DNA of 64,000 nucleotides from Pseudomonadota bacterium (GCA_023388935.1 JAEWFG010000170.1:12406-76405), one strand, 5' to 3'. Counted from the stretch's first letter, positions 34,371 to 45,287 are shown. The notes: a model not told the origin generated them from the sequence alone. Program-made: numbers and translations.

Positions 34371-35576
34371 ATGAGACCCATCGCAGCACTCGTGTCTGCG
34401 GCCGGCTTGCTGTCGGCTGCCCTGATCGTCCCCGCGTCCGCCCAGCAGGCGCCGCTCAAGATCGGCGTGCTCTCTGACTTCTCCTCCGTCTATTCCGACA
34501 TCGGCGGCCAGGGGAATGTCGAGGCTACCAAGATGGCCATCGAGGATTTTGGCGGGCAGATGTTCGGCAAACCGATCGACATGGTCGCGGCCGACGTGCT
34601 CAACAAGCCCGACATCGCCTCCACCATCGCCCGCAAATGGTGGGAGACCGACGGCGTCGACATGATCATCGACCTGCCGACCTCGGCCACCGCGCTTGCG
34701 GTGATGGAGCTGTCAAAGCAGTACGAGAAGATCATGATCGTGACGGATGCGGCAAGCTCCGACATCACCGGAAAATCCTGCTCGCCCTACACCGCGCACT
34801 GGACCTATGACACCTATTCCAACGCCCACACCGTCGGCAGCGCGATCGTCAAGAACGGCGGCGACACCTGGTTCTTCCTCACCGCCGACTACGTGTTCGG
34901 CCACTCGATCGAGCGCGACACCGGCGACGTCGTGAGGGCGGCGGGCGGCAAGGTCCTCGGCAGCGTCAAGCACCCGCTCAACACGGCGGACTTCTCGTCC
35001 TTCCTGCTCCAGGCCCAGGCCTCCAAGGCCAAGATCATCGGGCTTGCCAACGGCGGCGGCGACACCATCAACGCGATCAAGCAGGCCGGTGAATTCGGCA
35101 TCGTCGCCGGCGGCCAGAACTTGGCTGCGATCGTGATGTTCATTTCCGACGTGCACAGCCTTGGGCTCAAGCTGGCGCAGGGCCTGATCGTCACCGAGGC
35201 CTACTACTGGGACCTCAACGACAAGACCCGTGCCTTCGGCAAGCGCTTCATGGAGCGCGTCAAGCGCATGCCGACCATGAACCAGGCCGCGACCTACAGC
35301 GCGACGCTGCATTACCTCAAGGCCGTGCAGGCCGCTGGTACGAAGGACACCAAGACCGTGATGGCGAAGATGCGTGAGCTGCCGGTGAAAGATGCCTTCA
35401 CCGACAACGGCGTGCTGCGCGAAGACGGCCGCATGGTACACAGCATGTATCTGTTCCAGGTGAAGAAGCCCGAGGAATCGAAGGGTCCGTGGGACTATTA
35501 CAAGCTGCTTGCGGAAGTCCCCGGCGACCAGGCGTTCCGGCCGCTGAAGGACGGCGGCTGTCCGCTGGTGAAGTAA
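34371..35576 (+). CDS. Liv-type ABC transporter substrate-binding protein
   Basis: A 401-residue type I periplasmic binding protein with signal peptide (through ALIVPASAQ, residue about 25). The mature opening APLKIGVLSDFSSVYSDIGG is the typical Liv-family strand and ligand loop. There is no permease or ATPase gene next to it, so it is an orphan binding protein. It is divergent from the GntR regulator with an operator 38 bases upstream, so its expression is probably tied to that regulator's effector, perhaps the acid activated by the CoA ligase at 31768. GAGG precedes the ATG. Confidence 0.88.
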   Translation: MRPIAALVSAAGLLSAALIVPASAQQAPLKIGVLSDFSSVYSDIGGQGNVEATKMAIEDFGGQMFGKPIDMVAADVLNKPDIASTIARKWWETDGVDMIIDLPTSATALAVMELSKQYEKIMIVTDAASSDITGKSCSPYTAHWTYDTYSNAHTVGSAIVKNGGDTWFFLTADYVFGHSIERDTGDVVRAAGGKVLGSVKHPLNTADFSSFLLQAQASKAKIIGLANGGGDTINAIKQAGEFGIVAGGQNLAAIVMFISDVHSLGLKLAQGLIVTEAYYWDLNDKTRAFGKRFMERVKRMPTMNQAATYSATLHYLKAVQAAGTKDTKTVMAKMRELPVKDAFTDNGVLREDGRMVHSMYLFQVKKPEESKGPWDYYKLLAEVPGDQAFRPLKDGGCPLVK

Positions 35577-35590
35577 CATTTCACGACGAT

Positions 35591-35621
35591 GGACCTGCAT
35601 CGCCTCGCGCGCTGCAGGTCC
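35591..35621 (+). terminator. Hairpin after the binding-protein gene
   Basis: GGACCTGCA / TGCAGGTCC, 9-bp perfect arms with a 13-base loop, starting 15 bases after the stop codon. A T-run is missing, so termination would be weak or Rho-assisted. Confidence 0.4.
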
Positions 35622-35710
35622 TCTAAAGCATAGTCCGCAAAGTGCGCAGCGGTTTTCCCTCGCGACAAATGCGGAACGCGTTTGCGCGGAGATCATGCTC
35701 GAACAATAAT

Positions 35711-35753
35711 CTAAAGCGCGATGACGATTCGTCCCGATCTCATCGCGCTTTAG
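35711..35753. repeat. Palindromic repeat (CTAAAGCGCGATGA arms)
   Basis: Perfect 14-bp inverted arms CTAAAGCGCGATGA / TCATCGCGCTTTAG around 15 bases. The arm sequence is a typical intergenic hairpin of alphaproteobacterial chromosomes; only one copy was seen here. Confidence 0.6.
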
Positions 35754-35803
35754 CGGCGTCGAAAGTCTGACGGGCTGTGCCCGAACTTCCTGCGAAACAC
35801 CGT

Positions 35804-35818
35804 TTGTGCATCGCACAA
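35804..35818. promoter_or_regulatory. Candidate operator TTGTGC-ATC-GCACAA
   Basis: Perfect 6-bp inverted repeat, about 200 bases before the acyl-CoA synthetase start; the preceding base (T35803) and following base (G35819) extend it no further. A related half-site GTTTGCACGCACAAGC is at 35868-35883. Confidence 0.35.
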
Positions 35819-35881
35819 GCAGGCCAAGCATCGAAATTCTAGATCGCCGCCTCCTACACGCAAGACCGTTTGCACGCACAA

Positions 35882-35894
35882 GCAAAAGCTTTGC
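35882..35894. promoter_or_regulatory. Candidate operator GCAAA-AGC-TTTGC
   Basis: Perfect 5-bp inverted repeat, 126 bases before the acyl-CoA synthetase ATG. A LacI- or DeoR-type regulator of the CUT2 operon would bind such a site; no regulator gene is adjacent. Confidence 0.3.
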
Positions 35895-36020
35895 GCTCCC
35901 AAGCAAGCCGTGTCCGGGCGTGTGGCCTATGAAGGACAAAAAGCGATCAACGAGATATGCGGGAAACGTTCGCTTGCGTCAGGTCAAATCAACTGCTGCA
36001 CATCTTGCCGCGCCGCCTGA

Positions 36021-37925
36021 ATGGCGGTGCCCGTGAGCCGCGCCCTGTCACCGCCGATCACGACGCGGTTCACGCAGCCGATTAAAGGCATCGCCGATAT
36101 CGAGGCGCTGGAGCGGTTGCCCTATGATTCCCTCATCCCCGCCCGCAATCTCTTTCATCTCTTCGAAGCGACGGCGCGCCTGCACCCCGACCGACCTGCG
36201 CTGACGGTCCTGACCAAGGGCTCGCGCGCATCAGGCGATGTCACGCTGACGCACGGCCAGTTGCTCGTCGAGATTACGCGCGCGGCCAATCTGTTCAGAT
36301 CGCACGGGATCGGTCAGAGCGGCGGAACGGTCGCCTTTCTCTGCCCGATCCTTCCGCAGCTATTCCCGGCACTGCTCGGTGCCCAGGTCGCGGGCGTCGC
36401 CAGTTCGATCAACTATCTCCTGAACGAAGATGCGATCGCCGACCTGCTCGAAGCGCAGAACGCAACTGTTCTGGTCGTCGCGTCCGCGGCCGATCACGCG
36501 ATCTGGACCAAGGCGAATAACGTTGCGAGCCGCGTCCCCTCGCTCAAGACGATTTTCGTGATCGGCGCGAACGGCGGCATGACGGGCCGTTTTCTGAGCT
36601 TCGACGAAGCGGTTGCGGGTGCACGCGACAGCCTCGACTTCGAGCCGTCGACGGATCGGCAAACGGTGTGCGCGCTCTTCCATACGGGCGGGACGACCGG
36701 ACGGCCGAAGCTCGTTCGCCTGACGCATGGAAACCAGATTCATGCGGCCTGGAGCTTTGCCCAGGTTCACGGACTGGATGAGCTAGATGCCGCCGTGAAC
36801 GGTTTCCCGCTGTTTCACGTCGGCGGCACGATGACCGTCGGCCTGTCGATTCTTGCAGCCGGCGGCCACGTGATCATTCCCTCGCCTTACAGTCTCCGAA
36901 GTCCCGATGCGATCCGAGACTATTGGCACACCGTCGAGCGGTTTGGCGCGACCATTGTCAGCGGCGTGCCGACGTCGATCGCCGCTCTTGCCGAGATACC
37001 CATCGGATCCTCGGACATCAGCACCGTTCGAATGGCCCTCACCGGAGGGGCCGTGGCTCCGAAGGCCGTCAGCGAAAGGTTTCAGGCGCGAACCGGCATC
37101 AAATTGTTCGAGACCTACGGGATGACGGAGACCGCGGCGGCGATCGCGTTCAATCCCGGCCGCGGAACGCCATTGCAAGGCAGCGTCGGCTTCAGGGCCC
37201 CGTTTGCGAGCACCAAGATCGTCGCGCTGGCCGATGCCGATTTGCGCGAGGAATGCCCAGCACTCTCCAGCGGTCTCGTCCTCGTCAGGGGACCGCAGGT
37301 ATTTCCCGGCTACCTCGATCCCCAGCACAACAGGGGCGTGCTCACTGACGACCACTGGATCGTCACCGGCGATGTCGGCTATCTGACCCCGGATCAGCGG
37401 CTGGTACTGACTGGGCGCGAGAAGGACCTGATCGTGCGCAGCGGTCACAATATCGACCCCGCCGCGATCGAGGACGTTGCCAATGCCTTCCCCGGGGTGC
37501 AGATGAGTTCGGCCGTCGGCATGCCGGACGCCTACGCCGGAGAGGTTCCCATCCTCTTCGTGGTACGGTCTCCGGGACAGACGATCGACCTGCCGCGACT
37601 GCGCGAGCACCTCGAACGCAACGTCAATGAACCTCCCGCGAGGCCGAAGCGCGTCGTGCTGCTCGACGCCCTCCCGGTCACAGCGGTCGGCAAGATCTTC
37701 AAGCCTACGCTTCGCGATCTGGCTGTTCGGGAGAAGGTCAGGACCGAGATCGATCGCATCTTCGGCCCGGACACCGCGGCAGACATCCTCGTCGAGAAGG
37801 ACGCCAGGCTGAACACGCTCGTCCACATCTCGGTGGACTCCAGCGATCAGGATCGGGCGAAAGAACTCATCGAAAGCCTGGCGACACTTCCACAGACCTA
37901 TCGCGTAGAGACCCGATCGCCCTGA
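36021..37925 (+). CDS. Acyl-CoA synthetase (AMP-dependent ligase)
   Basis: A 634-residue adenylate-forming ligase. The P-loop region is ALFHTGGTTGRPKLVRLTHG (about residues 217-236), the A5 motif ETYGMTETAAAIAF and the C-terminal catalytic-lysine region LPVTAVGKIFKPTLR (about 551-565). It opens the CUT2 transporter operon, the next gene starting 41 bases downstream. It is not close to the fatty acyl-CoA ligase type at 31768. It may activate the acid taken up or released by the transporter's beta-propeller hydrolases (inference). Start chosen at ATG 36021. Confidence 0.85.
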   Translation: MAVPVSRALSPPITTRFTQPIKGIADIEALERLPYDSLIPARNLFHLFEATARLHPDRPALTVLTKGSRASGDVTLTHGQLLVEITRAANLFRSHGIGQSGGTVAFLCPILPQLFPALLGAQVAGVASSINYLLNEDAIADLLEAQNATVLVVASAADHAIWTKANNVASRVPSLKTIFVIGANGGMTGRFLSFDEAVAGARDSLDFEPSTDRQTVCALFHTGGTTGRPKLVRLTHGNQIHAAWSFAQVHGLDELDAAVNGFPLFHVGGTMTVGLSILAAGGHVIIPSPYSLRSPDAIRDYWHTVERFGATIVSGVPTSIAALAEIPIGSSDISTVRMALTGGAVAPKAVSERFQARTGIKLFETYGMTETAAAIAFNPGRGTPLQGSVGFRAPFASTKIVALADADLREECPALSSGLVLVRGPQVFPGYLDPQHNRGVLTDDHWIVTGDVGYLTPDQRLVLTGREKDLIVRSGHNIDPAAIEDVANAFPGVQMSSAVGMPDAYAGEVPILFVVRSPGQTIDLPRLREHLERNVNEPPARPKRVVLLDALPVTAVGKIFKPTLRDLAVREKVRTEIDRIFGPDTAADILVEKDARLNTLVHISVDSSDQDRAKELIESLATLPQTYRVETRSP

Positions 37926-37966
37926 CAGACCCGCAGAGGCCGACCTCGAAGAAAGGCAAGACAAGG

Positions 37967-38938
37967 ATGAAGCGCTTTCGTTTCAATCAGCAGGAAATCG
38001 TCTTTGCCGTCTTCGCTCTGCTGTTCCTGGTATTTTCGATCTTCCTGCGCGGCTTCCTGACGACAGAGAACATGCTGACGCTGCTCCAGAACGTGGCGGT
38101 GCTCGGCATCCTCGGACTTGCCATGGCGATCGTCGTGATCGGCCGCGGCATCGACATCTCGCTGATCGCAGCTCTGGCGGTACCGCCCGGACTCGTGCTG
38201 CAGATGGTACAGAATGGTCACTCGCTTCCGGCTTCGCTTCTGACCGCAGTGCTGCTCACGATCGCCTTCGGCCTCGTCAATGGCTGGCTGATCGCCTACG
38301 CCGAGGTCCCCTCGCTGTTTGCGACACTCGCAACAGGCCTGCTGCTCGCAGGGCTCGGGCAGGCGGCATTGTTCCAGCTCGACGTCGTACAGTGGAGTCC
38401 CGGCATGGACGGCTTCGAGCGGCTCGGGCAGGGAACCATCCTCGGTATCCCGACCTCGATCGTGATGTTCGCGACCGCCTGCATCGTGGTCGCCTTCCTG
38501 CTGCGCAGGACGCGCTGGGGCGCCTATATCTATGCCATCGGCGACAATCCCTACGCCGCGCGCGTCACGGGCATACCCTCTCGCCCGATCATCGTCCTGC
38601 AATATGTCGTCGCCGCGCTGATCGGTTGCTTCGCCGGCCTTGTGATGGCCGCATCCGTCAACTCGATGCCGACCCGCGTCTTCAACTCGACGCTGATCTA
38701 CGATGTGATCCTGGTCGTGGTGCTTGGCGGCATCGGCCTGTCCGGCGGGCGCGGCGGCGTGCTTAACGTCGTCATCGGCACGCTCCTGATCGGCACGATG
38801 CTCAACGGCATGACCATCATGGACATCTCCTACGCCGGGCAGAATCTCATCAAGGGCGTGGTGCTTCTGCTTGCCGTCATCACGGACTCCTTCCTGAATC
38901 CGCGCAACGAGGAAACGGCGCAACAGGGCGACATCTGA
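37967..38938 (+). CDS. CUT2-type ABC transporter permease (RbsC-like)
   Basis: A 323-residue permease with about 10 membrane helices, typical of the ribose/inositol/autoinducer-type (CUT2) importers. The conserved segments VVIGRGIDISLIAALAVPP (about residues 57-75) and DVILVVVLGGIGLSGGRGGVLNVVIGTLLIG mark it. AGGA precedes the ATG. It is the first of two permeases in the operon; CUT2 importers work as homo- or heterodimers, so this and the fused permease at 40079 probably form one transmembrane pair. Confidence 0.9.
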   Translation: MKRFRFNQQEIVFAVFALLFLVFSIFLRGFLTTENMLTLLQNVAVLGILGLAMAIVVIGRGIDISLIAALAVPPGLVLQMVQNGHSLPASLLTAVLLTIAFGLVNGWLIAYAEVPSLFATLATGLLLAGLGQAALFQLDVVQWSPGMDGFERLGQGTILGIPTSIVMFATACIVVAFLLRRTRWGAYIYAIGDNPYAARVTGIPSRPIIVLQYVVAALIGCFAGLVMAASVNSMPTRVFNSTLIYDVILVVVLGGIGLSGGRGGVLNVVIGTLLIGTMLNGMTIMDISYAGQNLIKGVVLLLAVITDSFLNPRNEETAQQGDI

Positions 38939-38981
38939 ACGACCCGACAAAATACCGATAACCACAACCAAGGAGGAAGCA

Positions 38982-39998
38982 ATGAAGCATTTCGGCAGCC
39001 CGACAAAGGCAATTGTGGCCGCACTCGGCCTTGCGGCGATGACCGCACCGGCCCTGGCCCAGCAGGGCCTCGACGAACCATTCCAGAAGCCGTTCAAGGA
39101 AGCGCTGGCCGGCAAGACCGTCGCCTATGTTCCGGTCGCCATGAACTTCGACCTCACCGAGGGCTGGTACGCCGGCCTGAAGAAGGAGCTCGAGCCGTTC
39201 GGCGTCAAGTTCGTGATCCGCGATGCCAACTGGAACACCAATGCCGGTGCGCAGGCCGTCACGTCGCTGATCTCCGAGAAGCCGGCAGTCATCGTGGTCC
39301 ATAATCCGGACGTGCAGACTTACGCCAAGCTGCTGCAGCGCGCCGAGAACGAAGGTATCTACGTCATCCAGATCAACATGGGCTCCGCCTATCGGAGCTC
39401 CGCCTTCGTCGGTGCCAACTGGGTCGAGATCGGCGAACGCCAGACCGAAGGCGTAGTCAAGGCGTGCGAGGGCAAGTCGAACAAGATCGCGATCATCCAG
39501 GGTGCGCTGTCGGCGGCCGCGAGCGCCTATACGCTCAAAGGCGTCGAGAACGTCCTCGCCAAGCATCCCGAGATCAAGGTGGTGTCCAGCCAAGCCGCCG
39601 ATTGGGACGCCGCCAAGGCCAAGGCGATCACGCAAACGGTGCTGAAGCAGAATCCCGATCTCTGCGGCATCGTCGGCTTCTGGGACGGCATGGACATCGG
39701 CACGGCAGCGGCCGTCAAGGAAGCCGGCCTTACCGGCAAGGTGTTCGTCACCACCTCGGGCGGCGGCGAGCGCAAGGGCGCGTGCGAGCTGGTGAAGTCC
39801 GGCGCGTTCGATCTCAACATGAGCTACGACGTGCCAACCCAGGCCGCGCAGATGGCCGGCACCATCAAGTGGCTGCTGTCGTCAGGCGCCAAGCCCGGCT
39901 CCGTCAAGGGCTCGGAATACACCACGCTGATTCCGATCACCAAGGAGAACGCCGACAACCCGATGTCCTGCTGGAACCTCAGCGACCTCAAGAAATAG
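38982..39998 (+). CDS. CUT2-type ABC transporter substrate-binding protein (RbsB-like)
   Basis: A 338-residue type I periplasmic binding protein with signal peptide (ending ALAAMTAPALAQ, about residue 27). The mature opening LAGKTVAYVPVAMNFDLTEGW, the hinge DAAKAKAITQTVLKQNPDLCGIVGFWDGMDIGTAAAVKEAG and the C-terminal PITKENADNPMSCWNLS are of the ribose-binding type. Cys201 and Cys255 with the final WN region might form a disulfide. The cargo is likely a sugar, polyol or lactone, judged by family only. GGAGGAA precedes the ATG; a strong hairpin follows. Confidence 0.88.
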   Translation: MKHFGSPTKAIVAALGLAAMTAPALAQQGLDEPFQKPFKEALAGKTVAYVPVAMNFDLTEGWYAGLKKELEPFGVKFVIRDANWNTNAGAQAVTSLISEKPAVIVVHNPDVQTYAKLLQRAENEGIYVIQINMGSAYRSSAFVGANWVEIGERQTEGVVKACEGKSNKIAIIQGALSAAASAYTLKGVENVLAKHPEIKVVSSQAADWDAAKAKAITQTVLKQNPDLCGIVGFWDGMDIGTAAAVKEAGLTGKVFVTTSGGGERKGACELVKSGAFDLNMSYDVPTQAAQMAGTIKWLLSSGAKPGSVKGSEYTTLIPITKENADNPMSCWNLSDLKK

Positions 39999-40013
39999 TC
40001 CGGCGCTGACGCC

Positions 40014-40050
40014 TGAGATCCCCGGCGCACCGAAAATCCCGGGGATCTCA
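40014..40050 (+). terminator. Stem-loop after the binding-protein gene
   Basis: TGAGATCCCCGG / CCGGGGATCTCA, a perfect 12-bp stem with a 13-base loop, 16 bases past the stop codon and no T-run. Such hairpins after binding-protein genes protect the upstream message from decay, raising binding-protein yield over the permease. Confidence 0.5.
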
Positions 40051-40078
40051 CTTCCCATAGTTTCCATGCCCTGCTGGA

Positions 40079-42202
40079 ATGCCGATGCGCGACACAATCA
40101 CAAGCCTGCGTTACCGCTACTGGCCTGATCATCTCCTCGGTGAAATCCTATCCAAGCGATGGACCGAGACGGCCATTCCGGTCATCCTTCTCCTGATCGT
40201 TGGCTTCGCGCTCAGCCGGTCCATCGACAACTTCCTGTCGCCGGCGAGCCTCGCCGACACTGCGCGCCAGGCCGGAGAAATCGGCTTCATCGCGCTCGGG
40301 CTGGCGCTGGTGGTCATCGTCGGCGGCATCGATCTCTCCGTCGGTTCGATCTTTGCGCTGACGAATTTCTCCGCCCTCTATTTGCTCGACGTATTGGGCT
40401 GGCCGGTCCCGGCGGTGGTAGCCGCCACGCTGCTTTGCGGCGCCCTGCTCGGCGCCGTCAACGGCGTCCTGATCGGATATCTACGGCTGCGCGCCTTCAT
40501 CACCACGCTGATCACCCTGATCATCTACCGCTCGGCCTACGATCTCCTGATCCAGCGCTACTCCAACGCGATCGCATCGGCCTTCCCCGACATTCCATCC
40601 TGGGATTTCATCGGTAACGGCAGTGTCTTCGGCATTCCGACCGTGGCGCTCGTCTATATCGTCATCGCCATCTTCGGCCACATCTTCATGACGCGGCTGC
40701 GTCCAGGCTGGCACATCACGGCGATCGGCGGCTCGCGTCGCTCGGCCTACAATTCGGGCATCCCGGTCCGCCGCACGATCGCGCTCTGCTACGTCGCAAG
40801 CGGCGTGCTGACCAGCATCGGCGCGCTGTTCTTCGCGTCCCGGCTCGGAACCGTCGGTGGCGACATCGGCGTCGGGCTGGAGGTGATCGTGCTGACGGCG
40901 ACCGTGCTCGGCGGCATCACGCTCGGCGGCGGCAAGGGCTCGGTCGCCAAATCGGCGGTCGGCGTACTGATCGTGCTCCTGATCACCAACGGCCTGACCA
41001 CCATGAACGCGCGCGGCGGTGTCAACCGGATGGCGCTCGCCAGCATCCTGCTCGTCGCCGCGATGGTCGATATCCGCTGGCAGAAGAACCGGACCCGCAT
41101 CATCAGCAAGGTCTATGTCGCGCCCACCTATCACGCGCTGCCGCCGCCTCCCCCGACAGAGATCGGGCAAGGCGGTCCGTTCGAACAGAACGACAAGCTG
41201 CGTAACGTCGAGCTCATCGGCCTCGGCCGCATCGAGGCGCCGGAGGACGTCATCCTCGACCGCCACGACAACCTCTACGCGGGCTCGCGCCACGGCGACG
41301 TCATCCGCTTTCTCGCGCCCGACTATCAGAAGATGGAAGTGTTCGCACATATCGGCGGCCAGCCGCTCGGCATGGCCTTCGACCGCCAGGACAATCTCTA
41401 CATCTGCATCGGCGGCATGGGGCTCTACCGGATCAAGCCGGACGGTACGGTGGAAAAAGCGACCGACGAGACCAACCGCAGCATGCGTTCGGTCAACGAC
41501 GACAGCCGCCTGCGGCTCGCCGACGACCTCGACATCACCGACGACGGCCTCATCTTCTTCTCCGAGGCCACCGTGCGTTACGAGATGGACGAATGGCCGA
41601 TCGACGGTCTCGAGGCGCGCGGCAATGGCCGCATCATCTGCTTCGACACCAAGACCGGCGCTACGCGCACCGAGTTGCGCGGCCTCAAATTCCCCAACGG
41701 CATCTGCGTCGCCAGCGACGGCCAATCGATCCTTTTCGCCGAGACGTTCGGCTGCTCGATCAAGCGTTATTGGTTCGCGGGTCCGAAGAAGGGTACGGTC
41801 CAGGTCGTCATGGACAATTTGCCGGGCTACCCCGACAACATCAATCTCGCCTCCGACGGCAATTACTGGCTCGCACTCGTGGGCATGCGCAGCCCCTCGC
41901 TCGACCTCGCCTGGAAGATGCCCGGCTTCCGCCGTCGCATGGCCAAGCGCGTGCCGGTGGACGAGTGGCTGTTCCCAAACATCAACACGGGCTGTGTGGT
42001 CAAGTTCAACGAGCAGGGCAAGATCGTTGAATCGCTCTGGGACCTGCACGGCGAGAACCATCCGATGATCACCTCGATGCGCGAGCATCGCGGCTATCTC
42101 TATCTCGGCGGCATCCTTAATAACCGGATCGGCCGTTACAAGCTCGAAAACGCCGACCCGAACTTCGTCCAGTATGACAAGAGGTGGGGGAAGCTGTCGT
42201 GA
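40079..42202 (+). CDS. CUT2-type ABC permease fused to a strictosidine-synthase-like beta-propeller
   Basis: A 707-residue two-part protein. Residues 1-345 are an RbsC-type permease (about 10 helices; GGIDLSVGSIFALTNFSALYLL near 81-102, TVLGGITLGGGKGSVAKSAVG near 276-296). A proline-rich linker (346-375, with five prolines in a row) leads into a beta-propeller (376-700) of the strictosidine synthase/SMP-30 superfamily; NGICVASDGQSILFAETF and KFNEQGKIVESLWDLHGENH are typical. Permeases with an even helix count put the C-terminus in the cytoplasm, so the propeller would face the imported substrate; it may be a lactonase. Start could also be ATG 40085. Confidence 0.85.
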   Translation: MPMRDTITSLRYRYWPDHLLGEILSKRWTETAIPVILLLIVGFALSRSIDNFLSPASLADTARQAGEIGFIALGLALVVIVGGIDLSVGSIFALTNFSALYLLDVLGWPVPAVVAATLLCGALLGAVNGVLIGYLRLRAFITTLITLIIYRSAYDLLIQRYSNAIASAFPDIPSWDFIGNGSVFGIPTVALVYIVIAIFGHIFMTRLRPGWHITAIGGSRRSAYNSGIPVRRTIALCYVASGVLTSIGALFFASRLGTVGGDIGVGLEVIVLTATVLGGITLGGGKGSVAKSAVGVLIVLLITNGLTTMNARGGVNRMALASILLVAAMVDIRWQKNRTRIISKVYVAPTYHALPPPPPTEIGQGGPFEQNDKLRNVELIGLGRIEAPEDVILDRHDNLYAGSRHGDVIRFLAPDYQKMEVFAHIGGQPLGMAFDRQDNLYICIGGMGLYRIKPDGTVEKATDETNRSMRSVNDDSRLRLADDLDITDDGLIFFSEATVRYEMDEWPIDGLEARGNGRIICFDTKTGATRTELRGLKFPNGICVASDGQSILFAETFGCSIKRYWFAGPKKGTVQVVMDNLPGYPDNINLASDGNYWLALVGMRSPSLDLAWKMPGFRRRMAKRVPVDEWLFPNINTGCVVKFNEQGKIVESLWDLHGENHPMITSMREHRGYLYLGGILNNRIGRYKLENADPNFVQYDKRWGKLS

Positions 42203-43292
42203 TCGCGGCCGTCAGGAATTTCGCCAACCGTTTTCTCGGGCGTGGCGACGCCACCATCACCGTGCCGTCCTTCGACGGTGCGCTGAAACCCAACCAGAAG
42301 CTGGAATTCGCCGAGACTTTGCTGACGTGCGAGGCGCCCGAGGACCTCGCCACCGATGGCAGCAACCTCTTCATTGCGGACGGTCCGCGGCTGATGTGTC
42401 TGAATGCCGGATTGGCATCGGAGGTCCGAAGCTTCGAGCGGCCAATCTCGGCCCTATGCTCCCTTCCCGGCGGCGGCCTTGCGGTCGCGCTCGGAGGACG
42501 CGAGGTACATCTCTACGCAAACGCCTCGGCCGAGCAGCCAAGCATGACGTTTGCCGATGCCGCCTTCAACGCCATCAACGCACTCACGCTGGCGGATGAC
42601 AACACGCTGATCGCGACAGACGGTTCAATGACATGCGGCGTCGACGACTGGGCGCGCGACCTGATGGAGCTCAACCGGACCGGCCGCGTGTTCAGGCTCG
42701 ACCCCGCCAACACAGCCGTGACACCGCTGGCCCAGGGGCTCGGCCATGCCTTCGGCGCCTGCGCGCATGGCAACGGCGTGCTGGTCAGCGAGAGCTGGCG
42801 TCATCGCCTCGTTCTCGTGGCGCCGGGCGCATCGCCGCGGACCGTGCTCGCTCACCTTCCGGTCTATCCGTCGCGGCTGGCAAAGGCCTCGGGTGGTGGC
42901 TATTGGCTCACCGCCTTCACTGCGCGCACACAGCTCGTCGAGTTCGTGTTGCGCGAGCCGGCCTATCGCCGCCGCATGATGGCCGAGATCGATCCGGCGT
43001 ACTGGGTCGCGCCGCGCCTGCGCTCCGGCATCTCGTTCAAGGAGCCGATGCAGGGCGCGCACATCAAGACCATGGGCGTCATCAAGCCGTGGGCGCCGCC
43101 GCGCTCCTACGGCCTCGTCATCCGCCTCAACGCCGATGGCCAGCCGCTTTATTCGCTGCACAGCCGGGTCGACGGCGTCAATCACGGCGTCGTCGCGGCG
43201 ATCGAGATGGGCAACGATCTCGTCCTGATCGCCAAGGGACCGGGCCGCGTCCTGCGATTGCCCCTCGCTGGCCTTGCCGAGGAGTTCTGCTC

Positions 43293-43296
<4 letters not shown>
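42199..43296 (+). CDS. Strictosidine-synthase-like beta-propeller protein
   Basis: A 365-residue protein of the same propeller superfamily as the fused domain before it: LTCEAPEDLATDGSNLFIADG (from about 40), NTLIATDGSM, GVLVSESWRHRLVLVAPG and the final LNADGQPLYSLHSRVDGVNH. No signal peptide, so cytoplasmic. The GTG at 42199 overlaps the preceding TGA (GTGA) and is the likely start. The two propellers are probably paralogues; together they might hydrolyse a lactone or ester imported by the transporter. Active-site residues cannot be named from sequence alone. Confidence 0.82.
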
Positions 43297-44789
<1,493 letters not shown>

Positions 44790-44798
44790 GGCGGCCGT

Positions 44799-45287
44799 CT
44801 ACAGCTTGTGTCCCTTCTGGCGCAGCGCCTCGATGATGCGCTGCTTCAATTCGTCGGCGGCCTTCTGGCTGACGTCCTGGCCGATCTGGGCACTCGCTTG
44901 CGCCAGCGCATCGGATTTCTCGAGGAACTTCTGCCCGGCCGGCTGGGCGTAGAACGCCTCGATCTGGCGCAGCTCGTCGACGGTGAAGCTCGAGGCGTAG
45001 AGGGCAGCGATCTGGTCGATCATCGACGTGAGGAACGGAGCGTAGATCTGGGCGCCGGGCGCCGTCATCAGGTCATAATCGCGCTCGATCTCCGCCCTGT
45101 CCTGCGCGACCACCGGCCTGAGCTTGAGCAGGAGCTGCGGCAGCAACGCGCGATACTGGTCCGCAATCCTCAAGGTAACGATGAGCTTGCGCGCCGCGTT
45201 CATTGCCTCCGGCGACGGCGCTTGCGCCTGTGCACCGCAGACCAGGAGCAGAAGGATGCCGGCGACCGTCAACAAACGTCTGGGCAT
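44799..45287 (-). CDS. DUF2059 domain-containing secreted protein
   Basis: A 162-residue protein with signal peptide (MPRRLLTVAGILLLLVCGAQAQA). The DUF2059 region is the helical segment with FTVDELRQIEAFYAQPAGQKFLEKSDALAQAS (about residues 104-135). The function is unknown; it is a periplasmic helical-bundle protein. Start at ATG 45287 with GAGAGG directly before; an ATG at 45299 in the same frame lacks a better site. It converges with the ATPase gene and lies 40 bases downstream of opgC on the same strand. Confidence 0.85.
   Translation of the reverse strand: MPRRLLTVAGILLLLVCGAQAQAPSPEAMNAARKLIVTLRIADQYRALLPQLLLKLRPVVAQDRAEIERDYDLMTAPGAQIYAPFLTSMIDQIAALYASSFTVDELRQIEAFYAQPAGQKFLEKSDALAQASAQIGQDVSQKAADELKQRIIEALRQKGHKL

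Larger units (their letters stand above)
35577..36020. other. 444-base intergenic region upstream of the acyl-CoA synthetase operon
   Basis: It contains, in order, a hairpin GGACCTGCA/TGCAGGTCC (35591-35621), a repeat hairpin (35711-35753) and two short inverted repeats that could be operators (35804-35818, 35882-35894). No gene was supported. It ends at the ATG of the acyl-CoA synthetase. Confidence 0.5.
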
